Below are positions 8,740 through 16,753 of a stretch of DNA of 57,911 bases, piece by piece. The stretch is taken from assembly GCF_000805335.1 (NCBI RefSeq), contig NZ_KN708638.1, positions 267,882 through 325,792 on the forward strand. Direction: 5' to 3'. Position 1 is the first letter of the stretch. Every line of letters begins with the position of its first letter. This DNA is from Streptomyces sp. CT34. GTDB lineage: Bacteria > Actinomycetota > Actinomycetes > Streptomycetales > Streptomycetaceae. Below the pieces are notes generated by a model that was not told the DNA's origin, did not search any database, and saw only the letters and a program-made list of their open reading frames with translations. A program made the translations under genes and the position numbers.

Positions 8740-9240
8740 TGATGCAGCGAGCGTGAGGTTGAGCAGGTGGGCAATACCGCGCATGGCGTGGTGGACGCCA
8801 TCGCCCCGGAGACGGCAGTCGCGCGGAATCTTCCAGGTCTTCATGCGGGCGAAGGCGTGCTCGACGCGGGCACGGACCTTGCGGTGGGAGGTGTTGTGCT
8901 CCTCTTTCCAAGCCTGCAGTTCGGCCTGGCCGCGTTCGCGGCGGTGCGGGACGACCAGGCCGGTGCCGCGGTAGCCGCCGTCCGCAATGACCGTGGTCTT
9001 GCCGACGGCCTCCTTCGCGCCGGACAACTGCCACGCCTTGCAGTCGTTGCGGTCGTTGCGGTTGCCAGGCACTGGCCGCCCCAACGCTACGACCTGCCGG
9101 GTGTTCGCGTCGATGACAACCTGGTGGTTCGTGGAGTACCTGTAGTTCTTCGACTTCTCAGCCACGCTGTGGTGGCGGGTGGGAACCAGCTTGCCGTCCA
9201 CAATGAGCACGCTGTCCGCTGCGTGGCGCGGCGTTGCTTC
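8740..9240 (-). CDS. IS5-family transposase, C-terminal catalytic frame
   Basis: This frame holds the DDE catalytic core: Val-Asp-Gly-Lys-Leu-Val-Pro (first Asp), Ile-Ala-Asp-Gly-Gly-Tyr-Arg-Gly (second Asp) and Arg-Val-Glu-His-Ala-Phe-Ala-Arg (Glu). It has no proper start of its own and needs a frame change from the upstream frame. It shows an extra Asn-Asp-Arg, the product of a 9-bp tandem duplication (CGTTGCGGT twice at 9045-9065), close to the second Asp region. No stop codon is found at the expected end. The frame runs on antisense through the reductase gene to 8428, so the 3' end may be damaged. Confidence 0.7.
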
Positions 9241-9518
9241 ATGGTGGCCAGTAGCGGTCCCGGCTCATCGACGATGCGGCCGACGGTGGACCTTGAGACG
9301 CCGAAAAGCATGGCGAGCTGCCGCATCGTCAGGTTGGTACGCCGGTAGGCAGCAACCAACAGGACCCGATCCTCCAGCGACAGGCGCCAAGGGCGCCCTG
9401 GCCGCACCGCATCCGCGCCCTCGCGCCGCAGCATGGTCACCAGTTTGCGGAGCGGCCGTGGGCTCACGCCGGTGAAGGAGCTATCCAGGACGACTCCGAC
9501 GCCGAAATCACGCCACAC
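9087..9518 (-). CDS. IS5-family transposase, N-terminal helix-turn-helix frame
   Basis: The first 100 or so residues form the DNA-binding part: Arg-Leu-Ser-Leu-Glu-Asp-Arg-Val-Leu-Leu-Val-Ala-Ala-Tyr-Arg, then a helix-turn-helix reading Met-Arg-Gln-Leu-Ala-Met-Leu-Phe-Gly-Val-Ser-Arg-Ser-Thr-Val. After about 9245 the frame becomes meaningless while the catalytic frame begins. This fits either programmed frameshifting or a real mutation, and I cannot tell which. Confidence 0.65.
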   Translation of the reverse strand: MWRDFGVGVVLDSSFTGVSPRPLRKLVTMLRREGADAVRPGRPWRLSLEDRVLLVAAYRRTNLTMRQLAMLFGVSRSTVGRIVDEPGPLLATMKQRRATQRTACSLWTASWFPPATTAWLRSRRTTGTPRTTRLSSTRTPGRS

Positions 9519-9704
9519 GCGCCGAGATCATCTCGGCAGCGAGTAGCAGTTACGGCGCGCCCGAGCAAACCCGGCCGCCGTCACCCCGGTCCCCCGGTCC
9601 CCCGCTCCCGGCCACGCCCACTCGCCCCATCGCGCGTCGGGAGCGTCCGCGTCGACGGGTGACCATGGGGTAGCGAGACTTGTGCAGGGTCGGCGAGCGC
9701 GCGG

Positions 9705-10934
9705 TCAGAACCAGTGGAGGCAGTGCGGGGGCCGGTCGGTGCGGAAAAGGGCGTCAGCGAGGGTGGCCGCGCCCGGGCGGTGGGCCCGCATGTGTCCGGC
9801 ACGCACGAGCGTGCTCGGGGCGGTGCCGCCGAGGTAGACCGAGCCCAGGTCGCTCACGTCCAGCGACAGGTCGGGCTCCCGGTCCGTCGGGACGCAGTCG
9901 GCCTTGCCCTCCCGGACGGTCAGCAGGTAGCGGCCGTGTTCGCCGAGGAACGGGTCCGCGACGTCGAGGACGAGTTCGCCGTCCATGAACCAGCCGCGCG
10001 CGGTCAGCGCACGCGGGACGTCCAGCAGCCGCACCCAGAGCCAGTCGGTGTCGCCGCTCACCTCGCCGGCGCGGAAGTCCGCGAACTGCCAGCGCAGCGG
10101 GTGCTCGGGCGGGACGTGCTTGAACACGCCCGTGGTGACCAGGTCGTGTCCGAGTACGAACCGGGCCAGGGCGGTGAAGACGGCGTTGTCGGTGGCGATG
10201 GTCTCGTCGACCGTCAGGGTGCCGGAGTCGATCGAGTAACTGGCGTACCCGTCCGGGACGCCGTCGGCGTCCCGGTGGACGGCGACGTAGCGCGGCGCCG
10301 GCGATATCGGGGGCTGCCCCGCGCGCAAGGCCCACCAGCGGTGCGGCCGGGACAGCGCGCCGGGCTGGGCGCGGCGGTACCGGTCGTAGACCTCTTCCAG
10401 GGTCTCGCCGCACTCGGCACGCCGCAGGACCGCGACCGAGCCGTTGTCCGAGCCGGTCGCTGGTGCGTCGGCCACTCCGCGCGCCCGGGGGACGGCGAGG
10501 GCGGCCTGGTGGCGCGGCACCGTCAGCCGCGCCGTGTAGGTCGCCGGTCCGTAGCCGAACCTGCCGTAGATCGGGGCCTCGGAGGCCAGCAGCACGGAGA
10601 GGAACTCCCCACGGGCCCGCAGCTCGGCGAGCTGATGCCGCATCATCGTGCTGAGCACGCCCTGGCGTCGGTGCGAGGGCAGGACGCCGACGGCGGTCAC
10701 CCCTGCGGCTGGGACGGGTGTCTCACCGGGCAGGGTGAGCTCGAAGGAGTGTGCGGCGGCGGTGCCGACGGGCCGCCCGTCCGCCGTCAGGGCGAGCAGG
10801 CACCGGTCCATTTCGAGCGCCGACCACCAGAGCCCGCCGCCCTCGATCGGGGTTTCCGGGAAGCGTCCGAACGCGGCATGGACTGTGTCGACGAAGACGT
10901 CGAGATCCGTGTCGGTCGTGGGACGGATCTCCAT
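9705..10934 (-). CDS. Eis-like GNAT family N-acetyltransferase
   Basis: The 409-residue protein matches the Eis family, acetyl-CoA-dependent transferases that can acetylate several amines of aminoglycosides and other substrates. The N-terminal GNAT domain shows the pyrophosphate-binding Gly-Val-Leu-Pro-Ser-His-Arg-Arg-Gln-Gly-Val-Leu (about residues 85-96) and the following Ile-Tyr-Gly-Arg-Phe-Gly-Tyr-Gly motif typical of the family. A second degenerate GNAT domain and an SCP2-like C-terminal domain, ending in the family's aromatic tail (His-Trp-Phe), complete the usual length. A GAGGAGG box lies about eleven bases before the ATG. The gene stands alone; its physiological substrate cannot be read from context. 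Confidence 0.9.
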   Translation of the reverse strand: MEIRPTTDTDLDVFVDTVHAAFGRFPETPIEGGGLWWSALEMDRCLLALTADGRPVGTAAAHSFELTLPGETPVPAAGVTAVGVLPSHRRQGVLSTMMRHQLAELRARGEFLSVLLASEAPIYGRFGYGPATYTARLTVPRHQAALAVPRARGVADAPATGSDNGSVAVLRRAECGETLEEVYDRYRRAQPGALSRPHRWWALRAGQPPISPAPRYVAVHRDADGVPDGYASYSIDSGTLTVDETIATDNAVFTALARFVLGHDLVTTGVFKHVPPEHPLRWQFADFRAGEVSGDTDWLWVRLLDVPRALTARGWFMDGELVLDVADPFLGEHGRYLLTVREGKADCVPTDREPDLSLDVSDLGSVYLGGTAPSTLVRAGHMRAHRPGAATLADALFRTDRPPHCLHWF

Positions 10935-11201
10935 TGCTGCCGCTGCCTCCTCGGGATACCGGCACCACGACCCGTGGTGTCCGGCCACAGTGCAGCGTTG
11001 CCCCGTGGCCCGGTCAAACGAATTACGGCTCAGGCCGCGGCCGGTCACAGCACAGCCCGGTCGCAGCCCGGCGCCCGGGGTGCGTGCGGAAAGCCACCCA
11101 GCGGTGTGCCGGACAGGGCACGGATCCCCGACGGGCCAAGTCAGGTGCCACTCCATTGCTTTTTTCGGCGAACTACAACCGAGGGCCTATACGCCGGGTA
11201 T

Positions 11202-12101
11202 TCACCCATTGGAGAGTGGATCGGGCTCTGACCTGCTACCGAAGCCGGGCACGTCCATCTGCTGTGTGCCGACGACGGACAGCAGACGCAGTGCCGCCGC
11301 CGACGGCGAGCCGGGGGCGGCGGTGTAAATGACGAGTTGCTGGTCCCGGTCGGCGATGTCCAGGACGTCGCAGCTGACGGTGACTGGGCCTACGAGGGGG
11401 TGCTCGAAGGTCTTGCAGAGTGAGGGGCGGGCGGCCACGTCGTGGGCGGCCCAGAGCCGGTTGAACTCCTCGCTATTGGCGAGGAGTTCCTCGACCAGAC
11501 CGGTCACCTCCGGGTCGTTGGGGTAGCGAGCCGCGGCGGCGCGCAGGTGCTGAGCCGAGGTCTGGGCGAACTCGTCCGCGTCCGAGACGCCGTAGAGCCG
11601 TCGACCGTGCTGGTACGGGCCGAGGAAGGCGCGTCGGATGAGGTTGCGGTCCCGGCGCGACAGGGCGGAGAAGTCCTCCAGCAGGGCGGCGGCCAGGTCG
11701 TTCCAGGCGATGACCTCGTACGTCGCCGACATCACGATCGCCGCGGCCTCCGGCAGTCGCTGCAGCAGGTCGACGATGCTCTGCCGTACCTCCCGCGAAG
11801 GCCCTGGCAGCGGTCCGGGCGGGGAACCGGCGAGGTGGTAGAGGTGATCGCGCTCGGCGTCCGACAGGCGTAGCGCGCGGGCGAGTTGGGCCAGCACCTC
11901 GCGGGAGGGGCGTGGGGCGCGGGCCTGCTCCAGTCGCGTGTAGTACTCGGTCGAGATGAATGCCAGCTGCGCCACCTCCTCACGACGCAGTCCCGGGGTG
12001 CGGCGGCGCGCCCCGGCGGGCAACCCCACGTCGGCGGGGGTGATGCGTTCACGCCTGCTGCGCAGGAAGTCACCAAGCTCTCGTCGTACTCGTCGATCCA
12101 T
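11202..12101 (-). CDS. XRE-family regulator with MmyB-like ligand-binding domain
   Basis: This 299-residue regulator has an N-terminal XRE helix-turn-helix (about 15-85), with the family hallmark Arg-Arg-Thr-Pro-Gly-Leu-Arg-Arg-Glu-Glu-Val-Ala. It is followed by an MmyB-like PAS-type domain (about 105-280) proposed in this family to bind fatty-acid-like ligands. It is transcribed divergently from the SDR gene at 12189, with only 87 bases between the start codons. It therefore most likely controls that enzyme, as many members of this family control an adjacent oxidoreductase. Confidence 0.9.
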   Translation of the reverse strand: MDRRVRRELGDFLRSRRERITPADVGLPAGARRRTPGLRREEVAQLAFISTEYYTRLEQARAPRPSREVLAQLARALRLSDAERDHLYHLAGSPPGPLPGPSREVRQSIVDLLQRLPEAAAIVMSATYEVIAWNDLAAALLEDFSALSRRDRNLIRRAFLGPYQHGRRLYGVSDADEFAQTSAQHLRAAAARYPNDPEVTGLVEELLANSEEFNRLWAAHDVAARPSLCKTFEHPLVGPVTVSCDVLDIADRDQQLVIYTAAPGSPSAAALRLLSVVGTQQMDVPGFGSRSEPDPLSNG

Positions 12102-12134
12102 CTCCCCAGTGTGCGCGGGCGCCGAGGCGCCCAG

Positions 12135-12155
12135 CCAGGTACTGCCGGTGCCTGG
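12135..12155. promoter_or_regulatory. Imperfect palindrome in the XRE/SDR promoter region
   Basis: The site CCAGGTA-N7-TGCCTGG is a 7-bp inverted repeat with one mismatch, centred in the divergent promoter region. It is a candidate operator for the MmyB-like regulator; only symmetry and position support it. Confidence 0.4.
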
Positions 12156-12188
12156 ATGAGCGGGGCGGCCGGGCACAGGCTCGTCGGC

Positions 12189-12980
12189 ATGAACAACACA
12201 CCGATCACGTCCATCACGACCTCGGGCCTGCTCACCGGCAAGGTCGCCTTCATCACCGGTGCCGGTCGCGGCATCGGCGCCGCAGCAGCGCGGCTGTTCG
12301 CCCGGGAGGGTGCCCGGGTGCTCCTCGCGGCCCGCACGGAGGCCCAGCTCAAGGCGGTGACCGAGGAGATTCGGTCGGCCGGCGGCACCGCGGACTACGT
12401 GGTGTGCGACCTGGCCGACCCGGCAGGCGTCCGTGCCGCCGTCAACCGGTCCGTGGAGCTGTACGGCCGGCTCGACGTGGCCTTCAACAACGGCGCGACG
12501 GGTCAGCCGCCGGGCCCGATGGACCAGCTGTCGGAGGCCGATTTCGACCAGGTCTGCGCCGTCGATCTCAAGGGCCCGTGGCTGGCCATGACCGCCGAGA
12601 TCGCTGCCATCCGCACCACCGCGAAGCGCGGAGCCATCGTCAACACCTCCAGCGTCGGCAGCCTGATGGGCAACCCCCAGCTGCCCGCGTACGGCGCGGC
12701 GAAACGGGCAGTCAACAGCCTCACCGCATCGGCAGCCGTCACATACGGCCCGGAGGGCATCCGCGTCAACGCCATCGCGCCCGGCACCACGCTCACCGAG
12801 ATGCTGCACGAGTGGGAGGAGAGGTCACCCGGCACCATCGAACAGCTCAACGCCCAGACTCCGTTGGGCCGCGCCGCCGATCCGGACGAGATCGCCCAGG
12901 CCGCCGCCTGGCTCCTCAGCGACCGGTCCTCCTACGTCACCGGCACGGTCCTACGGGTCGACGGCGGCATGTGCGCCTGA
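12189..12980 (+). CDS. SDR family NAD(P)-dependent oxidoreductase
   Basis: The 263-residue protein is a classical short-chain dehydrogenase/reductase. It has the cofactor motif Thr-Gly-Ala-Gly-Arg-Gly-Ile-Gly near residues 20-27, Asn-Asn-Gly-Ala near 100, a catalytic Ser in Asn-Thr-Ser-Ser, Tyr-Gly-Ala-Ala-Lys (Tyr and Lys) near 178, and a final Thr-Gly-Thr-Val-Leu-Arg-Val-Asp-Gly-Gly. It is probably soluble and tetrameric. Its substrate is unknown. It is paired with the divergent MmyB-like regulator. Confidence 0.9.
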   Translation: MNNTPITSITTSGLLTGKVAFITGAGRGIGAAAARLFAREGARVLLAARTEAQLKAVTEEIRSAGGTADYVVCDLADPAGVRAAVNRSVELYGRLDVAFNNGATGQPPGPMDQLSEADFDQVCAVDLKGPWLAMTAEIAAIRTTAKRGAIVNTSSVGSLMGNPQLPAYGAAKRAVNSLTASAAVTYGPEGIRVNAIAPGTTLTEMLHEWEERSPGTIEQLNAQTPLGRAADPDEIAQAAAWLLSDRSSYVTGTVLRVDGGMCA

Positions 12981-13549
12981 GAGACCTCTGTCATCGGGCG
13001 GAGGATCGCGGTGCCGGGGGGGCGTGAATGCGCCCGGCACCTGGGCGAGTTGCCCCAGACCGTGGACCGAACCGATCAACGACCTCGGCATACCGACCAC
13101 CGCCAGCCGGGGCCGCCGCGATCCGTCAGCAGGTCCTGGAGATGCCAGTCCTCGTCGTCGCCGACGCCCCCGGCTACCACCATGTCACCACAAGCCGCCT
13201 TGCGTCCGAGGCCGGAGGCACCTGGAGCACAGGCGGCCGTCCGCCGAGCTGGCGCCAAACGGATCGAGACGTGGTTGAAGTATTGCAAGGCCGGTGGCGC
13301 CGGCGCACTGGCCATGCGGGCGTCCGCCCCGCGCTCACCGCATCAACCGCATCGACCGCAGCATTGCCGGGGTCGCTGCAGGCGAGAACGTCCCGGTTGA
13401 CGGTCTCCCATCGGCCCCACGCCGGCGCGGGATTTCGTACCGTGGTCGGCGATTCGGGACCAAAGTCCCTATGCGCTGCGGAAGATCGCCGATTGCATTG
13501 CTGCCCAAGACGTTTCCCCCGTTCCGCCCCTTTTGGATTGGGACCCTCC
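12981..13549. other. Intergenic region with a possible IS110 transposase relic
   Basis: No intact gene is visible. A plus-strand stretch around 13230-13325 reads Ala-Val-Arg-Arg-Ala-Gly-Ala-Lys-Arg-Ile-Glu-Thr-Trp-Leu-Lys. This recalls the central region of IS110-family transposases (ring of Arg/Lys then Trp-Leu). It is too short to be sure. Confidence 0.3.
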
Positions 13550-14569
13550 ATGAGCCATGTCTCCAGACGGCGCGTTCTCGCCTTCGCTCCCGCAGCCGGC
13601 CTCGTCGCGGCCGTCCCCGTATCGCTCGCAACCTCAGCCGCAGCAGCGACACCCAGTCGGCTGAACGCGCCGCGCAACGCCTCGAAGCGCAAGGCAACCG
13701 TCCGCTCGCTCCAGGAGATCACGGACGAGTGGGGCAAGTGGATGGCCCGGGAGCGGTTCCCCGGCTCCAACGGATGCCGATTCACCGCCTCCACGGACTA
13801 CGGCAAGCAGAGCGCGCTCGGCGACTACCACAAGTACCAGGTCAGCGCGAAGTACAGCGGCATCACCTACGACCCCAACGCCCCCTCCCCCATACCGGGT
13901 CAGGTCAGCTCCGTCACCACCAACTACCGCAACGGCTCGGCGGTCGAGCAAGTGGTCACGTACAAGCAGAGCAAGACGACCGAACAGGACCTGCGGATCT
14001 CCGTGACCGAGTCGCTGAAGATCGGCGTCTCCATGGAGGTCTCGGCCGAGATCCCGGCCGTGGCAAAGGTCAGCGAGACCACCTCGATCGAGACCAGCCT
14101 CTCCTCGACCCAGGAGTTCGCCCACAAGGAGGTCCAGAACTGGAGTGTCGACCTCCCCCTCAAGATCCCGGCCAAGTCGGTCATCGAGGCGTCCCTCGTG
14201 ATCGGCACTCAGAAGTACGACATCGACTGGACGGCCACCGTCAACATGGCGGGATCCGTGGCGATCTGGTTCAACGACAAGGTCGATCTCAACCATGACG
14301 GTGACTACCACTGGCTCTGGTTCGTCCCCATCGAGGAGGTGTTCCGTGACTGCCGCACCCACGCGATCGTGGACACGACCGGTTACGAGATCACCGCAGA
14401 CGGCGTGGATGCCTTCGCGAGCGGGAAGTTCGGCGGGGGCCAGGGCGTGTCCGTCAACGTGAACGTCGTCCAGAAGGATCTCAACGGCGGCCAGCAGCGC
14501 GGCGTCCCGCAGCCGATCCCGGTCCCGCTCAGCCAGGACGGCAAGAAAGTCATCCGCGCAGGCCGCTGA
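13550..14569 (+). CDS. Secreted aerolysin/ETX-MTX2-like beta-pore-forming protein candidate
   Basis: The 339-residue protein begins with Ser-Arg-Arg-Arg-Val-Leu and a long Ala-rich hydrophobic segment, a Tat-type signal cleaved around residue 35. The mature part is rich in Ser, Thr and Val with alternating polar and hydrophobic residues, especially about 140-230 (Glu-Gln-Asp-Leu-Arg-Ile-Ser-Val-Thr-Glu and repeated Glu-Thr-Thr-Ser-Ile-Glu-Thr-Ser). That pattern is seen in the stem and insertion region of aerolysin-fold toxins. The C-terminal part holds Asp-Leu-Asn-His-Asp-Gly-Asp, which could bind calcium. The fold assignment is inferred from pattern, not from a search. No immunity or secretion partner lies nearby. 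Confidence 0.6.
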   Translation: MSHVSRRRVLAFAPAAGLVAAVPVSLATSAAAATPSRLNAPRNASKRKATVRSLQEITDEWGKWMARERFPGSNGCRFTASTDYGKQSALGDYHKYQVSAKYSGITYDPNAPSPIPGQVSSVTTNYRNGSAVEQVVTYKQSKTTEQDLRISVTESLKIGVSMEVSAEIPAVAKVSETTSIETSLSSTQEFAHKEVQNWSVDLPLKIPAKSVIEASLVIGTQKYDIDWTATVNMAGSVAIWFNDKVDLNHDGDYHWLWFVPIEEVFRDCRTHAIVDTTGYEITADGVDAFASGKFGGGQGVSVNVNVVQKDLNGGQQRGVPQPIPVPLSQDGKKVIRAGR

Positions 14570-14688
14570 TCGGCGCGTGCGTTGTGGGGGCTTGGCGACG
14601 TTGTCGATTGAGGTGCTGTAGGCGCCGAATACGATGAATCGCGCAGCGTCTTGACTCGACGGCGAGGGGCGAGCGGCGAGCGGCGAGC

Positions 14689-14832
14689 TCATCCACCGAC
14701 GGCCGACGAACCGCACATCGTCGAGTGAAGCCGGCTTTGGGGCCGGCTGAGGATCACCATCACGCCGCCCGCCATCGCGGCCCGCGGCGCGACCCTGGCC
14801 AGGTCGACCCCGGAGATCTCGCCGCCGCTCAT
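14689..14832 (-). CDS. Short ORF resembling the N-terminus of a DUF721-type protein
   Basis: An ATG at 14832 preceded by a good GGAGA box starts Met-Ser-Gly-Gly-Glu-Ile-Ser-Gly-Val-Asp-Leu-Ala-Arg-Val-Ala, close to the conserved start of actinobacterial DUF721 (DciA-like) proteins. The resemblance ends after about 20 residues and the ORF stops after 47 codons. It is probably a truncated relic placed behind a working ribosome site, though translation of a short peptide is possible. Confidence 0.35.
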   Translation of the reverse strand: MSGGEISGVDLARVAPRAAMAGGVMVILSRPQSRLHSTMCGSSAVGG

Positions 14833-14876
14833 GCCTGTCTCCAGGTGGTGTGGCCGAGGTCCGGGTGCGCGACCGG

Positions 14877-15317
14877 TCAGGTGGGAATCCGCCGCACAGC
14901 CCTGTCGAGCCGATTGAGCGCGTTGATCGAGGCGATAGTGGAGAGAAGGTGGGGCAGTTCTCCTGCGCTGAACTGTTCGGTCGCCTCATGCCAGGTCTCG
15001 TCATCCACCTGTCCCTCGGCGATCAGCGTCATCGATTCGGTGAGAGCCAACGCGGCCCGTTCCTTGGCGGTGAAGAACGGTGCGTCCCGCCAGAGCGCCA
15101 CGGCGTGCAGCCGGCGGTCGCTCTCCCCGCCCCTCCGGGCATTCGTGGTGTCGGTGTCCACATCGTGGGCACAACCGTTCAGTTGCGAGGCCCGCAGCAC
15201 CACCAGCTCGGCCAGTCGCGGGTCCAGGAAGCCGATCGCCTTGTCATGCAGGGCAGCCTGCGCTCTGGAGAGCTGCGGTGCCGCCTCGTTGAGATTCAGC
15301 CGGATGTATTCACCCAT
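14877..15317 (-). CDS. AhpD-like/carboxymuconolactone decarboxylase family protein lacking the CxxC pair
   Basis: This 146-residue all-helical protein matches the AhpD-like alkylhydroperoxidase family (Leu-Arg-Ala-Ser-Gln-Leu-Asn-Gly-Cys-Ala near residues 41-50, then Ala-Leu-Trp-Arg-Asp-Ala-Pro-Phe-Phe-Thr-Ala-Lys-Glu-Arg-Ala-Ala-Leu-Ala). Active members carry Cys-x-x-Cys followed by a His. Here the second Cys is Asp52 and the His is lost, so peroxidase activity is doubtful. An AGGAGG-like box (ACAGGAGGTT region) cannot be assigned clearly because the start at 15317 lies close to it. No regulator is adjacent. Confidence 0.85.
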   Translation of the reverse strand: MGEYIRLNLNEAAPQLSRAQAALHDKAIGFLDPRLAELVVLRASQLNGCAHDVDTDTTNARRGGESDRRLHAVALWRDAPFFTAKERAALALTESMTLIAEGQVDDETWHEATEQFSAGELPHLLSTIASINALNRLDRAVRRIPT

Positions 15318-15763
15318 GTACAGGAGGTTAGCCCGCTACGTCGAACCCAGACAGAGACCGTTCGGAACGGACGGCAGCGCCCCGCGGGGCAAAGACCGCG
15401 ACCTCATGGTCGTCCCGATTGTCGGCCGATGGTCGCTCCCCGAGGGTGCGCATCCCGAAGCGCGCCTGGCCTGCGGCCAGTTCGTCGGGTCGGCTCGATA
15501 CCGGGCGGGCGTCCGGTCCACGTGTCAGCGGTCGAGCTCGGCCTCACTGTGGAGCAGGAGGGGTTTCGGTTCGGCCCGCCGTGTGGCCGCCAAAGGCTGC
15601 TACCTGTTCTCCGGCACTTCTTGCCACCACCACCCGATGTGGGGAAGGGTCCGCGGATCGATGCTTCCCTCCCTCGGCGCCGACGAGAGGCCCGTACTGG
15701 CCGGGGGCCTTCCCACCTCGGTGTTGTAACGCTCCGTCGTCAGGCACCAGTTGAGGTTTCCAC
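15318..15763. other. Intergenic, nothing recognised
   Basis: I see no supported gene or structural element in these 446 bases between the AhpD-like gene and the broken terpene synthase. Confidence 0.5.
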
Positions 15764-16636
15764 TCACGAATACGCCCAACTGCTCCAGTAGAGCTGTTCC
15801 TCGACGCCTGACAGCCGTCGGCGCAACTGAAGGAACAGCACCATGACGGCGTCACGCAGCGCCACGGCCTCAGCCAGCGCTCGTTGCCTGTCGCAACCGA
15901 GATGACTCATCAGACCGCTGACGAGGTTGACCTGCTCGCTTCCCTGTGCGACCTCGCGATCGAAGGAGAAAATCGCGGCGTCGGCAGAGACCAGGAAGTG
16001 CGCTGCCTGGGTGGCAACTTGGAGACACCGGGCGGTGAACAGCGCCGTGTCGGCCAGTGCGGTGCGGTTGGCGATCTCGACCAGGGAGAAGCAGATCTTG
16101 ATGCCGGCGTCGCGGTGCCCCATGTTGAGGCAGTCGCCGAGCGTGAAGTGACGGCCGGCGGCACGGTAGCTGAGGCCGCTCAAAGCTCCGAGGAACCACT
16201 CCGAGTGCCCGTCGATCCACCTGCGTACCGCGACGGCCCCGGCCGCCTTGCGCAGTCACCTGGACAGATCGCGGTACGCGGCCGGGTACGGGCTGGTGGA
16301 GGTGTCGGTGGACTCAGGCGAATCCAGCGCACGCAGCACCTCCCCGATGATGGGCACGGATGCATCGGGCCGGACTCCCGTCGCATCCAGGTGGTCGTCG
16401 TCGAAGAGGAAACTGGCATAGGTCCACTCCGAGGCGAGTTCCAAGAGTTCGGGATCTCCGTCCGGGGCCAGGCGACAGCACCACGCCGCCGAATTGCTGC
16501 CGACGAGCCGCCGATGGCCCAGCTCATTGGTACCCAGTGCGAACTCTTCAGCCCATGCGAGCGCGCGACGTTCGATCTCGGCGACTCGGGGGTGGCAGGC
16601 GGAAGGAAGAGGACAGGACAGCGGCGGAATATCCAT
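15764..16636 (-). pseudogene. Terpene synthase gene interrupted by one in-frame TGA
   Basis: Both halves of a class I terpene synthase lie in the same minus-strand frame and are separated only by a TGA at 16256-16258 (codon 127 from the ATG at 16636). The N-terminal half has Ile-Pro-Pro-Leu-x-Cys-Pro-Leu-Pro and the Asp-rich metal motif Asp-Asp-Asp-His-Leu-Asp (about 79-84). The C-terminal half resumes with Leu-Arg-Lys-Ala-Ala and keeps the Ser and Glu of the second metal motif, but its Asn is replaced by Ala. Family members usually have Arg at the stop position, so a CGA to TGA change fits. A longer start at 16753 is possible; the 16636 ATG has a GTGGAG box. The two halves could still be made separately, but activity is unlikely. 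Confidence 0.8.
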
Positions 16637-16753
16637 GCGCTGCTCCACTCGCTGCGCCCCTTCCCGTGGCTGGGCGACACTCGGCGCGGGCGGTGCTGGA
16701 CCCAGCGTCACCGCCCTGAAGCCCCGAGATGCCAACGCCAGTAGAGCCTCCAA

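Larger units (their letters stand above)
8725..9535 (-). mobile_element. IS5-family insertion sequence (two overlapping frames)
   Basis: The element carries a DDE transposase split into an N-terminal frame (9087-9518) and a C-terminal frame (about 8740-9240), an arrangement known in IS427-like IS5 elements that use frameshifting. A small palindrome (CGCTGATGCAGCG) lies near the left end at about 8738, and GCCGAGATCATCTCGGC lies near the right end. I could not pair terminal inverted repeats or a target duplication with confidence, so the ends are approximate. It inserted just after the aldo-keto reductase stop codon. Confidence 0.7.

Noticed and set aside
9714..11231. A 505-codon plus-strand open frame
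   Set aside because: It is antisense to the Eis-like acetyltransferase and lacks any motif.
13028..13549. Longer start for the aerolysin-like protein
   Set aside because: The extension would bury the Tat signal in the middle of the protein; the ATG at 13550 places it at the N-terminus.
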